From the NCBI RefSeq assembly GCF_022662015.1, contig NZ_JAKMCM010000011.1, positions 1 to 34,008 on the forward strand: 34,008 nucleotides of DNA, written 5' to 3'. The stretch comes from Aestuariivivens sediminicola. GTDB taxonomy: Bacteria; Bacteroidota; Bacteroidia; Flavobacteriales; Flavobacteriaceae. The translations under genes and the position numbers were made by a program. The notes under the pieces were generated by a model. That model was given only the letters and a program-made list of their open reading frames with translations, searched no databases and was not told the origin of the DNA. Each line of letters begins with the position of its first letter. The stretch's first letter is position 1. Positions 16,132 through 25,610 of this stretch are shown piece by piece.

Positions 16132-16986
16132 ATGAATAAAATCATCATTTTAATTCATTGCAAAGACCGCCCGAACATTATTGCTTCGGTGACTAATTTT
16201 ATCGCTGAGAAAGGTGGAAACATCGTTTACATCGATCAGCATGTGGACAGGCAGCAGGACATTTTCTTTATGCGTCTGGAAAGTGAATTTAATTCGAAAA
16301 CATTTTCAACCGACAACTTTAAAGATGATTTTAAAGGAACATTAGCTGAAGCATTCGGCATGCGTTGGCGTATTTATTCCTCTGAATACAGACCAAAAAT
16401 GGCCTTGTTTGTTTCGAAATACGATCATTGCCTTTACGATCTTTTAGGGCGTTATAACTCCGGAGAACTCAACCTCGACATCCCTTTCATTGTGAGTAAT
16501 CATGAGGATTTAAAACCCATTGCTGAGCGATTTGCGATTCCCTTTTATCACATACCGGTTACAAAAGACAACAAGGCTGCCGCCGAAGATGAACAACTCA
16601 GGCTATTGGAAGCACACCACATCGATTTTATTGTGCTGGCCCGTTATATGCAAATTGTTTCCAGCAAACTCATTGATAAATACCCCAATAAGATAATTAA
16701 CATTCACCATTCATTCTTACCTGCCTTCGTTGGTGCAAAACCCTACCATTCGGCCTTTAACAGAGGGGTTAAAATTATCGGAGCCACAAGCCATTACGTT
16801 ACTGAGGTCTTGGATGCCGGACCAATTATTGAACAGGATGTTACCGGTGTTACCCATGCACACACCATTCAGGATTTAATTGCTAAAGGTCGTGATTTGG
16901 AGAAGATTGTTTTGGCCAATGCAGTGAAATTACATGCCGATCGAAAGGTCATGGTGTACAACAATAAAACCGTTATCTTTTCATAA
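16132..16986 (+). CDS. purU: Formyltetrahydrofolate deformylase
   Basis: 284 residues. Residues ~3-80 are an ACT regulatory domain (IILIHCKDRPNIIASVTNFI). Residues ~88-284 are the formyltransferase-like catalytic domain, with NIHHSFLPAFVGAKPYHSAF at 190-209. The catalytic triad equivalent is Asn190, His192 and Asp228 (EVLDAGPIIEQD). PurU hydrolyses 10-formyl-THF to formate and THF, balancing one-carbon pools in the cytosol; methionine and glycine act through the ACT domain in E. coli. Length and motifs match full family members. The gene converges on the MBL-fold gene with a 6-bp overlap of the 3' ends. Confidence 0.95.
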   Translation: MNKIIILIHCKDRPNIIASVTNFIAEKGGNIVYIDQHVDRQQDIFFMRLESEFNSKTFSTDNFKDDFKGTLAEAFGMRWRIYSSEYRPKMALFVSKYDHCLYDLLGRYNSGELNLDIPFIVSNHEDLKPIAERFAIPFYHIPVTKDNKAAAEDEQLRLLEAHHIDFIVLARYMQIVSSKLIDKYPNKIINIHHSFLPAFVGAKPYHSAFNRGVKIIGATSHYVTEVLDAGPIIEQDVTGVTHAHTIQDLIAKGRDLEKIVLANAVKLHADRKVMVYNNKTVIFS

Positions 16987-17943
16987 GGGAAAGCGGTCGC
17001 CTTCTTCAGCAAAATGAAATCCCAATTTTAAAATGCTGTCTTTTACAGGGTGGTTTGCCTGGAGTGCAGGATTGGTATGGTTAAAATGTATAAAGTAGAT
17101 CTTCGACCTGGTTTCAAGGGGTTCATTTTCAAATAATCGTATGGTCTCCGCAATAAAGGGATGTGGAATTTCTGCCATGGGGCGATCTACTTCACCATCC
17201 TTAAAGAAGGTCGCATCCAATAAAGCGTAATCCACTTGTTTGACTTCATTTACAATATCCCGTTCCCAAAGTTCCCATTTATCGATATCCGGAATAAAAA
17301 GTACCGATTTCGACTTGCCCTCAATACGGAATCCGACGGTTTCGGAGAACTCATCCCGATGCGGAACCTGAATGGGCATCACCTTGACATGAGGGCCCAG
17401 AACCTGAACCGAATCTGCCTTAAGTGCTTTTAAATCAATATTCCCAAAACTTACCAATTGTTTCCATGGCTGATTGGTCTCCAGAAATGCCTTCATCTTT
17501 GGCATAACGAATACCGGAAGTCGATTTGCATTTAAAGCCTCTCGTCCGAATTGCATCAGCCCCGTATAATGTCCCATATGAGCATGCGTTAAAAACACTG
17601 CATCTACCACCTTCCCATTATTCAGGTGTTGTGATTTCAGGATTTGCAGCTGTTCCCCGATGTGGGGCGTGGCATCGAACAACCACTTTTTTTGTTCTTG
17701 CAAATCGATAAGCCCCAGGCAAGACACCATTTTAGGCCTTTCTTCACCACTATAAACAGACTGACAGCAGGGCTTATCACAATCAATTTGAGGAAATCCG
17801 GCATCCTGGGCAACACCTAAAACCGTGACGTAAAGCTTGGATTCGGATTCATTTGTCGACAAATCCGGATTGCTGGTCCTACTATTCAGGCAATTAAAAC
17901 AGACAAGGCACAACAGGAGGTATAGTGGTTTAATGCATTTCAT
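16981..17943 (-). CDS. PqqB-like MBL-fold hydrolase, probable lipoprotein
   Basis: 320 residues from the ATG at 17943. MKCIKPLYLLLCLVCFNC looks like a lipoprotein signal with an atypical lipobox. The body resembles the PqqB branch of metallo-beta-lactamase-fold proteins: VLGVAQDAGFPQIDCDKPCC near the start, with a Cys cluster, and THAHMGHYTGL as the metal motif (HxHxxH). Later metal-ligand candidates are the His in PHRDEF, the Asp of FIPDIDKW and a distal FIHFNHTNP. No other PQQ biosynthesis gene is nearby and the protein seems exported, so a role in PQQ synthesis is doubtful; a periplasmic hydrolase is more likely. An ATG at 17982 would lengthen the N-terminus by 13 residues across the divergent promoter and is less likely. 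Confidence 0.87.
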   Translation of the reverse strand: MKCIKPLYLLLCLVCFNCLNSRTSNPDLSTNESESKLYVTVLGVAQDAGFPQIDCDKPCCQSVYSGEERPKMVSCLGLIDLQEQKKWLFDATPHIGEQLQILKSQHLNNGKVVDAVFLTHAHMGHYTGLMQFGREALNANRLPVFVMPKMKAFLETNQPWKQLVSFGNIDLKALKADSVQVLGPHVKVMPIQVPHRDEFSETVGFRIEGKSKSVLFIPDIDKWELWERDIVNEVKQVDYALLDATFFKDGEVDRPMAEIPHPFIAETIRLFENEPLETRSKIYFIHFNHTNPALQANHPVKDSILKLGFHFAEEGDRFPL

Positions 17944-17954
17944 TTTAAAACATA

Positions 17955-17962
17955 TATATTTG
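17955..17962 (+). promoter_or_regulatory. -7 element TATATTTG for the DUF4197 gene
   Basis: Exact TAnnTTTG match, 25 nt before the ATG at 17988, in the 44-bp spacer between divergent genes. Confidence 0.6.
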
Positions 17963-17987
17963 TTAAAGATATAAAACCCCAAGTATT

Positions 17988-18689
17988 ATGATCCGCAACA
18001 CTATAACCTTTTTAATAGTTTTCATTTTATCATCCTGTGCCGAACTTCAACAAGTCGTGAACCAATTACCTCAAGGAGCGGTATCTCAAACTGAAATTGC
18101 TTCTGGTCTAAGACAGGCCCTGGATTTTGGAATTGATAAACAAGTCACAAAACTGACACAACCCGATGGGTTTTATAAAAACGAACTGGTTAAAATAGTA
18201 CTGCCGGAAGAACTTCAAAAAGTAGATCAGACCCTTCGGGATATTGGCCTGAGTAAATTGGCCGATGAAGGGCTGAAATTGCTTAACCGTGCGGCCGAAG
18301 ATGCCGTTAAAGAAGCGACACCTATATTTGTTGATGCCGTTAAAGGCATCACCTTCGCAGATGCCAAATCCATTCTTTTGGGTGCTGACGATGCCGCAAC
18401 ACAATACCTGAGCTCCAAAACGGCCTCTGCACTCTATGCTAAATTCCATCCAGTGATTAAAGACTCGTTCGCTAAGGTGGGAGCCGACACCATTTGGACC
18501 AATTTGATCAGTAAATATAATGCCATTCCATTGACGGCAAATGTAAACCCCGATCTCACGGATTATGTCACCAATGAAGCGCTTGAAGGGGTTTATACGA
18601 TGATCGCCATTGAAGAAAAAGACATTAGAACCAAACTGACTTCAAGAACTACAGATTTATTGAAAAAGGTATTTGCCTTACAGGATTGA
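17988..18689 (+). CDS. DUF4197 domain lipoprotein
   Basis: 233 residues. The signal MIRNTITFLIVFILSSC has a good lipobox (LSSC), so the protein is lipid-anchored. The rest matches DUF4197 in layout: SQTEIASGLRQALDFGIDKQ near the start, then an alternating helical body (FADAKSILLGADDAATQYLS) and a C-terminal LEGVYTMIAIEEKDIRT. The function of DUF4197 is unknown to me. It is divergent from the PqqB-like lipoprotein across a short spacer, so the two may share regulation. Confidence 0.9.
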   Translation: MIRNTITFLIVFILSSCAELQQVVNQLPQGAVSQTEIASGLRQALDFGIDKQVTKLTQPDGFYKNELVKIVLPEELQKVDQTLRDIGLSKLADEGLKLLNRAAEDAVKEATPIFVDAVKGITFADAKSILLGADDAATQYLSSKTASALYAKFHPVIKDSFAKVGADTIWTNLISKYNAIPLTANVNPDLTDYVTNEALEGVYTMIAIEEKDIRTKLTSRTTDLLKKVFALQD

Positions 18690-18820
18690 TGGCCTAGTAA
18701 TCGCTTTTGAATCATTTACGAATTCACACCCATAAAAGTGTTATATCGAAATACTTCCCACAGCTTGTCAAAAGACCTCTAATGTATTCGAATAAAATAA
18801 AAAAAGACCGAAGGATCGTA

Positions 18821-18849
18821 TTGATTTTTAAATAAAAAATGTATATTTA
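18821..18849 (+). promoter_or_regulatory. Promoter for the 65-aa gene
   Basis: TTG at 18821-18823, an 18-bp spacer and TATATTTA at 18842-18849 (one mismatch to TAnnTTTG), 23 nt before the ATG at 18873. Confidence 0.5.
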
Positions 18850-18872
18850 ATAGCTTGTTAATCACTGCTTAA

Positions 18873-19070
18873 ATGAGTAGAATTGAAACCATAAAGTCAA
18901 ACCAAAGTAAGCTCTTAAAAGAATACAGAGATCTTATTGAACTGGCCTATAATTCGAGACAAACGGATTCTGCCATCAGTGATGTATCGGAGTTTAAAGC
19001 AATAAAACTTCTCAATAAACTCAACAAGTTGGACTATTTGGCAAGAGAACAGGCACAATTGGCTGAATAA
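18873..19070 (+). CDS. Small conserved-looking protein of unknown function
   Basis: 65 residues, entirely helical in appearance, with no signal or membrane segment: a basic N-terminus (MSRIETIKSNQSKLLKEYRD) then SDVSEFKAIKLLNKLNKLDY. Codon use and composition look like a genuine gene, a promoter-like sequence precedes it and I have the impression of seeing similar short proteins in other flavobacteria, but no function or family name can be given. Confidence 0.7.
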   Translation: MSRIETIKSNQSKLLKEYRDLIELAYNSRQTDSAISDVSEFKAIKLLNKLNKLDYLAREQAQLAE

Positions 19071-19140
19071 TTATTGGTTATTTAACCTTATCATTACATC
19101 CAAATCCTTTATTTACCCGTATTTTGTAGAAAAAGAACTT

Positions 19141-19287
19141 ATGAGTCCCCATTTTTGTACAATCGGTAAAATTAAGCCCAACCTTAACAAATTGACGAGC
19201 TTGAAACAATTTGAAAACAGAATTGCCAATTTTGTCGAAGACAAATCCAAGGTTGTCTATTCTGAAGAGCTACGAACTGCCTTTTAA
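19141..19287 (+). CDS. Doubtful 48-aa open frame
   Basis: An ATG at 19141 opens 48 codons ending inside the 3' end of pyrF (18-bp overlap, opposite strand). The product has a mixed composition ([20 protein letters not shown]) that could be a short helical protein or the end of a decayed gene. A TATTTTG lies just upstream, one base short of the -7 consensus. No family recognised. Confidence 0.25.
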   Translation: MSPHFCTIGKIKPNLNKLTSLKQFENRIANFVEDKSKVVYSEELRTAF

Positions 19288-20124
19288 AATTTCAGCCATT
19301 TCATGTTGAAGTTCTAATGCTTTAGCCGCCGCTTCTTCTGCGAAATCCTCATCCTGAGAGGCATAGATAATGCCGCGTGAGGAATTTATCAACAGTCCAA
19401 CATTTTCGGTCATACCATATTGACATACCTCACGGAGGTCACCTCCCTGAGCTCCCACACCCGGAACCAATATAAAACTATCGGGAATAATTTGTCTGAT
19501 CTCCGCCAGGTATTCGGCTTTTGTAGCACCCACAACATACATCAGATTTTTAGCATTATGCCATGTCTTTGAGACCTCGATAACTTCCTTGTAAAGTTCC
19601 TGTTCACCCACATTTAAGGTTTGAAAATTGAATGCCCCCTCGTTCGAGGTCAATGCGAGAAGGATGGTATGCTTGTTTTCAAATGATAGAAATGGTTCTA
19701 CGGAATCCTTGCCCATATAAGGGGCAACGGTAATACTGTCGAAACCCAAATCTTCAAAAAACGCCTTGGCATACATCTTACTGGTATTACCAATATCACC
19801 GCGCTTGGCATCCGCTATGGTGAAACAATCGGGATAGTTTTTATTTAAATAATGAATCGTCTTTTCCAAGGCCTGCCATCCCTTCAGTCCGTAAGCTTCA
19901 TAAAAGGCTGTATTTGGTTTATACGCTACACATAAGTGGTGGGTTGCATCGATTATAGCCTTATTAAATGCAAAAATCGGATCTTCCTCTGCTAAAAGGT
20001 GTTTCGGTACTTTATTAAGGTCAACATCCAATCCTATGCACAGAAAGGAGTTCTTTTTTTTAATTTCTGAAATGAGTTGTGATGTGGTCACTTGGTTTAA
20101 TTTTATTCCTGAATCGAAAGGCAT
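19270..20124 (-). CDS. pyrF: Orotidine 5'-phosphate decarboxylase
   Basis: 284 residues, the longer (type 2) form of OMP decarboxylase, which makes UMP in the last step of de novo pyrimidine synthesis. FLCIGLDVD is at ~27-35. The catalytic motif [11 protein letters not shown] is at 105-115, with Asp105, Lys107 and Asp110. The phosphate-binding loop ([11 protein letters not shown]) and the terminal [10 protein letters not shown] are intact. A GTG at 20091 (VTTSQLIS) could be the real start, since I recall relatives beginning at that point; the ATG at 20124 adds 11 residues. It follows prfA by 53 bp on the same strand, so the two are probably an operon. Confidence 0.95.
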   Translation of the reverse strand: MPFDSGIKLNQVTTSQLISEIKKKNSFLCIGLDVDLNKVPKHLLAEEDPIFAFNKAIIDATHHLCVAYKPNTAFYEAYGLKGWQALEKTIHYLNKNYPDCFTIADAKRGDIGNTSKMYAKAFFEDLGFDSITVAPYMGKDSVEPFLSFENKHTILLALTSNEGAFNFQTLNVGEQELYKEVIEVSKTWHNAKNLMYVVGATKAEYLAEIRQIIPDSFILVPGVGAQGGDLREVCQYGMTENVGLLINSSRGIIYASQDEDFAEEAAAKALELQHEMAEILKGSS

Positions 20125-20177
20125 TCAGAGGTGCTTCTTCCATTTTCAATTAAAGAGCGTTGGACAGTATCGAAATT

Positions 20178-21254
20178 TTACAGGATCTCGTCACTTGCTT
20201 TTAATTTCTCCGTATTTTCCGCGAGTTGCAATTCATCAATTATTTTTTGAATATCGCCGTTAATTATATTTTGTAAATCGTAAAGGGTCAGACCAATTCG
20301 ATGATCGGTAACGCGGCCCTGAGGATAATTATAGGTTCTTATCTTGGCACTGCGATCTCCGGAGGACACCATACTCCCTCGTTTGGCAGCATCTTCCTCC
20401 TGTTTTTTGGCCAATTCCAAATCATACAACCGTGAACGCAGTACCCTGAAGGCCTTTTCCTTATTCTTATGCTGAGATTTTTGATCCTGACATTGTGCCA
20501 CCAGTCCTGTTGGAATATGCGTTAACCGCACAGCTGAATAGGTCGTATTCACCGACTGACCACCGGGCCCTGATGAACAGAAATAATCGATGCGCACATC
20601 CTTCGGATCTATTTCAACATCAAACTCCTCCGCTTCGGGAAACACCATGACGGTGGCTGCGCTGGTATGTACACGTCCCTGAGTTTCAGTTTGAGGCACA
20701 CGCTGCACCCGGTGTACACCCGCTTCAAATTTTAGGGTACCATAAACATCTTCTCCAGTCACTTCAAACTGGATTTCTTTAAATCCACCATTCGTACCTT
20801 CACTGAAATCAACCGTACTGACGTTCCAACCCTTGCTTTCACAATATTTGGTGTACATTCTGAATAAATCGCCTGCAAAAATACTGGCTTCATCACCTCC
20901 GGTGCCGGCACGTAACTCCACAACTGCATTCTTTGCATCTTCCGGATCTTTCGGTATCAACAATAATTTAATATCTTCCTCCAATTTCGCAATCCCTTCC
21001 TTTGCCTCGTCATATTGTAATTTTGCCATCTCTGTCATTTCGGCGTCACTCCCATCGGCTATGATCTCCTCGGCCTCAGCTAAATTATGCGTCAGTTCAA
21101 TATAGAGTTCTCGCTTATCCATCAGGACCCGCAAGTCTTTATACTCTCGGTTTAATTCAATATAACGTTTCTGATCAGAGATAATATCGGGTTGAATGAT
21201 TAAATCACTGACTTCATCAAAGCGCTGCTTGACTATTTGCAATTTCTCTAACAT
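20178..21254 (-). CDS. prfA: Peptide chain release factor 1
   Basis: 358 residues, normal RF1 length. The peptidyl-tRNA hydrolysis motif GGQ is at 231-233 ([20 protein letters not shown]). The stop-codon recognition region has the RF1 type PxT (PQT, 187-189) in [20 protein letters not shown], so it reads UAA and UAG rather than UGA. No frameshift is seen. The gene has its own -7 element and heads the prfA-pyrF pair. Confidence 0.97.
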   Translation of the reverse strand: MLEKLQIVKQRFDEVSDLIIQPDIISDQKRYIELNREYKDLRVLMDKRELYIELTHNLAEAEEIIADGSDAEMTEMAKLQYDEAKEGIAKLEEDIKLLLIPKDPEDAKNAVVELRAGTGGDEASIFAGDLFRMYTKYCESKGWNVSTVDFSEGTNGGFKEIQFEVTGEDVYGTLKFEAGVHRVQRVPQTETQGRVHTSAATVMVFPEAEEFDVEIDPKDVRIDYFCSSGPGGQSVNTTYSAVRLTHIPTGLVAQCQDQKSQHKNKEKAFRVLRSRLYDLELAKKQEEDAAKRGSMVSSGDRSAKIRTYNYPQGRVTDHRIGLTLYDLQNIINGDIQKIIDELQLAENTEKLKASDEIL

Positions 21255-21274
21255 TTGGGTTTTTTATTGGAGTC

Positions 21275-21282
21275 CAAAAATA
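21275..21282 (-). promoter_or_regulatory. -7 element TATTTTTG for prfA-pyrF
   Basis: Exact TAnnTTTG match on the minus strand, 20 nt upstream of the prfA ATG. Confidence 0.55.
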
Positions 21283-21372
21283 CGATAAATTATGTATTCT
21301 ATGCTGCTTTATTGGGATCCGACCTGTAGAAATAAAAAATAATAAGGGGACAACGGCGTTATTAAAGTTATC

Positions 21373-21660
21373 ATGAGGCCTTTATTTCCAATATTGATAT
21401 TTTATAAACATTTTATTTTTTGGTCCTTTGGCATCAATATCTTTTTTACACTCATCGGCTTTCCTTTGATCATCATTCTATTGATAAAACTCTTATCCAT
21501 TCTATTCTTACATCATATCATCCGAGAATCGAAATGGTCGCGTGTTATTGCCTTAATTAAATCCGATACGCTGTCAACATTAAAATTATTCGGCCTTGTC
21601 ATGCTTCTCGATATCGGAGCAAGTCTGCCATTTTTGGTATTACTTCGAGAATTTGTCTAA
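21373..21660 (+). CDS. Small integral membrane protein, unknown
   Basis: 95 residues with about three hydrophobic segments: FIFWSFGINIFFTLIGF and PLIIILLIKLLSILFL near the N-terminus, then a short basic loop (ESKWSRVIALIKSD) and LKLFGLVMLLDIGASLPFLV at the end. No family recognised. It is divergent from prfA and converges on nrdJ, with a hairpin between the two 3' ends. Composition suggests a genuine membrane protein. Confidence 0.6.
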   Translation: MRPLFPILIFYKHFIFWSFGINIFFTLIGFPLIIILLIKLLSILFLHHIIRESKWSRVIALIKSDTLSTLKLFGLVMLLDIGASLPFLVLLREFV

Positions 21661-21676
21661 CTGCAGAGACAGGAAA

Positions 21677-21709
21677 GGGACGTCTTCAAATTGAATTTGA
21701 AGGCATCCC
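21677..21709. terminator. Hairpin between convergent genes, possible terminator
   Basis: CTTCAAATT (21684-21692) pairs with AATTTGAAG (21694-21702), enclosed by GGGA / TCCC. It sits between the stop codons of the 95-aa gene and nrdJ. There is no good T-run, so efficiency is uncertain. Confidence 0.45.
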
Positions 21710-21747
21710 TCATGGGCATCATATCCTATTGTGAAACAAATACCTAT

Positions 21748-24303
21748 TTAACCACATTTAGAAGACCCGCAGTCCTTACAGGTTAAACAGCCCTCCTGAT
21801 AAATGAGATTATCCGAATTACAGGAGTCACAACGTTGTCCCTTTGCTTTGGTACCATCCTCTACGTAGCGTTTCAAGGCACGTACAACACCATTTTTCCA
21901 GGTATTAATAGAGGCGCTGTCCAACTGCAGGCTATTTATTAAATCCACAATTTTATCTATCGGCATACCGTGACGAAGGGTACTCGAAATCAATTTTGCA
22001 TAATTCCAGAATTCGGGGTTGAATTTATGGGACAGGCCTTCAATGGTTGTTTTGTAGCCTCTTGTATTCTTATATTGGAAGTCGTAACGCGAGGTACCAT
22101 CGTCATTTCTATTTTTAATAATCAGACCTGAATTAACCCAACGCGGTAAAAGAATACCGTCCTCATCATCTGCTAATCCGGTAAATATCTCATATGGTTT
22201 TTCATCAATTAAACCAATGAATGCAATCCATTTTTCTTTATTATTTTGAAATCGAACCACATCGGCTTCCAACACCTGAGGTCGTTTCTTTGGGAATGCC
22301 AATAATTTATCCTCAGAATAGGTGTTCTTATTATCGGTATTGGACACCAGGACTCCCGAACGTGAACCATCGCGATAGACGGTCACCCCTTTACATCCCT
22401 CCTGCCATGCTTTCATATAGAGTTCACCCACCAGTTCTTCAGAAACATCATTCGGTAAATTGATAGTGACACTTATGGAATGATCCACCCATTTTTGAAT
22501 AGCCCCCTGCATGCTCACCTTACTCATCCAATCGACATCATTGGAGGTGGCCTTGTGATAAGGCGATTGGGCAATTATTTCATCAATTTCCGCCTGTGAA
22601 TAATTTTTAGACGTATCGATACCATTGACTTCCATCCATTGCTTAAAACGGTGGTGAAAAACGACATATTCCTCCCATGAATCGCCTACCTCATCAACAA
22701 AGTCTACACGCACATTCTTATCGTTTGGATTCACTTTTCTTCTGCGCTTATACACGGGCATGAATACAGGTTCTATACCAGAGGTGGTCTGGGTCATTAA
22801 ACTTGTAGTTCCTGTCGGGGCTATGGTTAACAATGCGATATTACGTCTCCCATATTCCAACATTTCATAATACAGTTTATCATCGGCTTCCTTAAGTCTG
22901 TTTATAAAAGGATTATTCTTTTCACGTTCGGCATCATAGATGGAAAAGGCACCGCGGTCCTTTGCCAAATAAACTGAAGCACGATACGCTTCCAATGCTA
23001 TCGTTTTATGTACTTCCAAAGAAAATTTATTACCCTCCGGGCTACCGTATCGAATACCGAGTGCAGCAAGCATATCGCCCTCTGCTGTGATACCCACCCC
23101 AGTACGCCTGCCTTCCTGCGCCTTTCTTCGGATATTAAGCCATAAATTGCGTTCGGTTCCTTTTACCTCATCCAATTCCGGGTCATCATCTATTTTTTTG
23201 AGGATGCTATCGATCTTCTCCAGTTCCAGGTCGATAATATCATCCATAATCCGCTGCGCATACCCAACATGTTGCTTGAACAAATCAAAATTGAACTTCG
23301 CCTCAGTGGTAAATGGGTTTTCGACATAGGAGAATAAATTAATGGCCAGCAATCTGCAGGAATCGTAAGGGCACAGGGGAATTTCTCCGCATGGATTTGT
23401 CGATACCGTTCCGTAGCTCAGATCGGCATAACAATCCGGAACGGACTCATTAATAATTGTATCCCAGAATAAAATCCCCGGTTCGGCTGATTGCCAGGCA
23501 TTATGTACAATTTTATCCCACAAATCTTTGGCTTTAATGGTTTTAGAAACCTTTGGATCTTCGCTAAAAATAGGGTACTTCTGAACGTAATTCGATCCCT
23601 CCTTCACAGCGCGCATAAATCCGTCATCAATACGCACCGAAACATTGGCACCCGTAACTTTCCCCTGTTCTAATTTCGCATCTATAAAATCTTCTGAATC
23701 GGGGTGGTTTACAGATACGGATAGCATCAGTGCGCCCCGTCTCCCATCCTGGGCAACTTCTCTTGTTGAATTGGAATAACGCTCCATGAATGGGACAATA
23801 CCGGTTGATGTTAATGCTGAATTCTTGACTGGGGAACCCTTAGGGCGGATATGGGACAAATCATGCCCAACTCCCCCTCGTCGCTTCATGAGCTGGACCT
23901 GTTCCTGATCAATTTTCATAATGCCACCATAAGAATCGGATTGACCTGCATTACCAATAACAAAACAATTTGATAAGGATGCTATCTGATACGGGTTGCC
24001 TATTCCAGCCATGGGGCTGCCTTGAGGGACAATAAACTTAAAGTCCTTTATTAAACCATAAATTTCCTCCTCCGTTAAGGGATTTGGATACTTTTGTTCA
24101 ATACGAGCAATTTCTTTGGCAATTCGGTGGTGCATGTCATTAGGGGTAAGCTCATAAATAGCACCTTCAGAATCCTTAAGCGCATATTTATTCAGCCATA
24201 CGCGTGCGGCTAAATCGTCATTTTTAAAGTAGTTAAGAGAGGCCTCAAAAGCGTCTTCCTGAGTATACGTTTTCCTGGAGGTCTGGGCCAATGCTGCTTT
24301 CAT
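21748..24303 (-). CDS. nrdJ: Adenosylcobalamin-dependent ribonucleotide reductase (class II)
   Basis: 851 residues. Class II enzymes reduce ribonucleotides to deoxyribonucleotides using a B12-derived radical, with or without oxygen. Visible elements are the redox Cys in SLSNCFVIG (Cys113), the NPCGEIPL active-site motif at ~303-310 (Cys305 as radical site), the phosphate-binding APTGTTSLMTQTTSGIEPVF, and a C-terminal Cys tail with six cysteines (825, 828, 839, 842, 845, 850) of the CxxC type that re-reduces the active site. No N-terminal ATP cone is apparent. It is monocistronic, with a promoter at 24342-24371. Class assignment is firm; no separate small-subunit gene lies nearby, as expected. 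Confidence 0.95.
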   Translation of the reverse strand: MKAALAQTSRKTYTQEDAFEASLNYFKNDDLAARVWLNKYALKDSEGAIYELTPNDMHHRIAKEIARIEQKYPNPLTEEEIYGLIKDFKFIVPQGSPMAGIGNPYQIASLSNCFVIGNAGQSDSYGGIMKIDQEQVQLMKRRGGVGHDLSHIRPKGSPVKNSALTSTGIVPFMERYSNSTREVAQDGRRGALMLSVSVNHPDSEDFIDAKLEQGKVTGANVSVRIDDGFMRAVKEGSNYVQKYPIFSEDPKVSKTIKAKDLWDKIVHNAWQSAEPGILFWDTIINESVPDCYADLSYGTVSTNPCGEIPLCPYDSCRLLAINLFSYVENPFTTEAKFNFDLFKQHVGYAQRIMDDIIDLELEKIDSILKKIDDDPELDEVKGTERNLWLNIRRKAQEGRRTGVGITAEGDMLAALGIRYGSPEGNKFSLEVHKTIALEAYRASVYLAKDRGAFSIYDAEREKNNPFINRLKEADDKLYYEMLEYGRRNIALLTIAPTGTTSLMTQTTSGIEPVFMPVYKRRRKVNPNDKNVRVDFVDEVGDSWEEYVVFHHRFKQWMEVNGIDTSKNYSQAEIDEIIAQSPYHKATSNDVDWMSKVSMQGAIQKWVDHSISVTINLPNDVSEELVGELYMKAWQEGCKGVTVYRDGSRSGVLVSNTDNKNTYSEDKLLAFPKKRPQVLEADVVRFQNNKEKWIAFIGLIDEKPYEIFTGLADDEDGILLPRWVNSGLIIKNRNDDGTSRYDFQYKNTRGYKTTIEGLSHKFNPEFWNYAKLISSTLRHGMPIDKIVDLINSLQLDSASINTWKNGVVRALKRYVEDGTKAKGQRCDSCNSDNLIYQEGCLTCKDCGSSKCG

Positions 24304-24341
24304 AAACTTGTAGGGGTTTAAGGTTGGTTACTAATTTTGAA

Positions 24342-24371
24342 TAAAGGTATGAATTAACAAAAAATTGCAAA
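24342..24371 (-). promoter_or_regulatory. Promoter for nrdJ
   Basis: On the minus strand TTTG (24368-24371), an 18-bp spacer and TACCTTTA (24342-24349), one mismatch to TAnnTTTG, 38 nt before the ATG. No cobalamin-riboswitch-like structure is recognised in the short leader. Confidence 0.55.
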
Positions 24372-24577
24372 CCTAAAACATGACAAAAATCATAAAGTAT
24401 GCAAAAATACAAGGTCAAGTTATTGAATGTCAATAGAATAAAAATTTATCAACATAAATTAGTTAACAAATTTTTTGAAGAAGTACTAAAGTAAAACTGC
24501 TTGGGAAATTCTTAAAAATAAGAGCTTTTAAGGAAGCGCATTTGCCCATAAATTATTGAAGTGGTGTTTCTCAGAAA

Positions 24578-25537
24578 TTAAAAATCGACAGCAAACCCAA
24601 CACCAAGGAATTGCATCCATTGAATTTTCGCGCCCGCCTCCTCATATTCTCCTTCGACTTCCGTAGCTTCCTGAGTTTTAATATCGTCATCGTATCTCAA
24701 ACGGGAACCAAGGGTGGCACGCACGTAACTATTCACCTTAAAATCAAAATCCAGGCTCCAATCCACATCCACATTCCCAAAGTTATTGGCATAATCGGTG
24801 TAGAGGTTGACCTGATGTTTAAGACCGACATTTTCAACTACCTGCATTTCATAACTATTCGTAATCAAAATACCGGCTTCCCTTCTTATGCGATCTCCTT
24901 CTCTAATTAAAATACCAAATTCATCATAAACAGCGGGTTTTACTCCGAAGGCTCCGGCATTGGCCAAATCCTCATCCAAAACAAAAGTGGCTTTTAGCGT
25001 TAGGGGTGAAAAATAAAAGGACAACTCATCAATATTTTTACCATACTCCATTCCGCCCCCGAAAAATACGTATCCGGGCGCCATGAATCTTGAAATAGGC
25101 GCATCGGTGTTTGGATATTTATAACCGTTGGAAAACTGCGTTCTTAAGTTAAAACGTATGGAATAAAACCAATTTGAATTGCTGTCAGGTTTGTACCCGA
25201 GATTGGAATTCAAATCAAATAAATCATCCGTCTTCCGGATTTTTTCACCCTGCTGGCTGTTTACACCATAACGCATGGTTAAATTGTTGTTCCAAAAATA
25301 ATATTTGTCCTTATAGTTTGCTTCTTTGTAAAATCCAACCAAAGCCGAAACCGAATTACTTCCTCCGGCGTTCCAATTCACAAAAGCAACTTCACTGAAA
25401 TCAATGGAGAATTTATTGTTTTCCGTCCACTCAGGACGTTCCGCTTTAGGTATAAGGGCTTTGATATAAAGTGAGTCCGGCTGGGCACTTAAAAATTGAA
25501 AACAAAGGCAAACAGAAATCAGAAGAAGGTTTTTCAT
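24578..25537 (-). CDS. DUF3078 domain outer-membrane-type protein
   Basis: 319 residues. An N-terminal signal peptide (LLLISVCLCFQFLSAQ) precedes PDSLY. The region FSEVAFVNWNAGGSNSVSAL is the DUF3078 hallmark. The rest alternates polar and aromatic residues in short strands (YYFWNNNLTMRYGVN, WFYSIRFNLRTQFSNGY, QFLGVGFAVDF with a terminal Phe), the pattern of an outer-membrane beta-barrel. The physiological role is not known to me. The gene lies between nrdJ and purM on the same strand, with sizeable gaps, and is probably transcribed alone. Confidence 0.88.
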   Translation of the reverse strand: MKNLLLISVCLCFQFLSAQPDSLYIKALIPKAERPEWTENNKFSIDFSEVAFVNWNAGGSNSVSALVGFYKEANYKDKYYFWNNNLTMRYGVNSQQGEKIRKTDDLFDLNSNLGYKPDSNSNWFYSIRFNLRTQFSNGYKYPNTDAPISRFMAPGYVFFGGGMEYGKNIDELSFYFSPLTLKATFVLDEDLANAGAFGVKPAVYDEFGILIREGDRIRREAGILITNSYEMQVVENVGLKHQVNLYTDYANNFGNVDVDWSLDFDFKVNSYVRATLGSRLRYDDDIKTQEATEVEGEYEEAGAKIQWMQFLGVGFAVDF

Positions 25538-25610
25538 GTAGTATTGGTTAGAGATTTTTTTAACGCTGATTTTTTAACAAAAACCATTCCATTTTAATTG
25601 CGATGATGTT

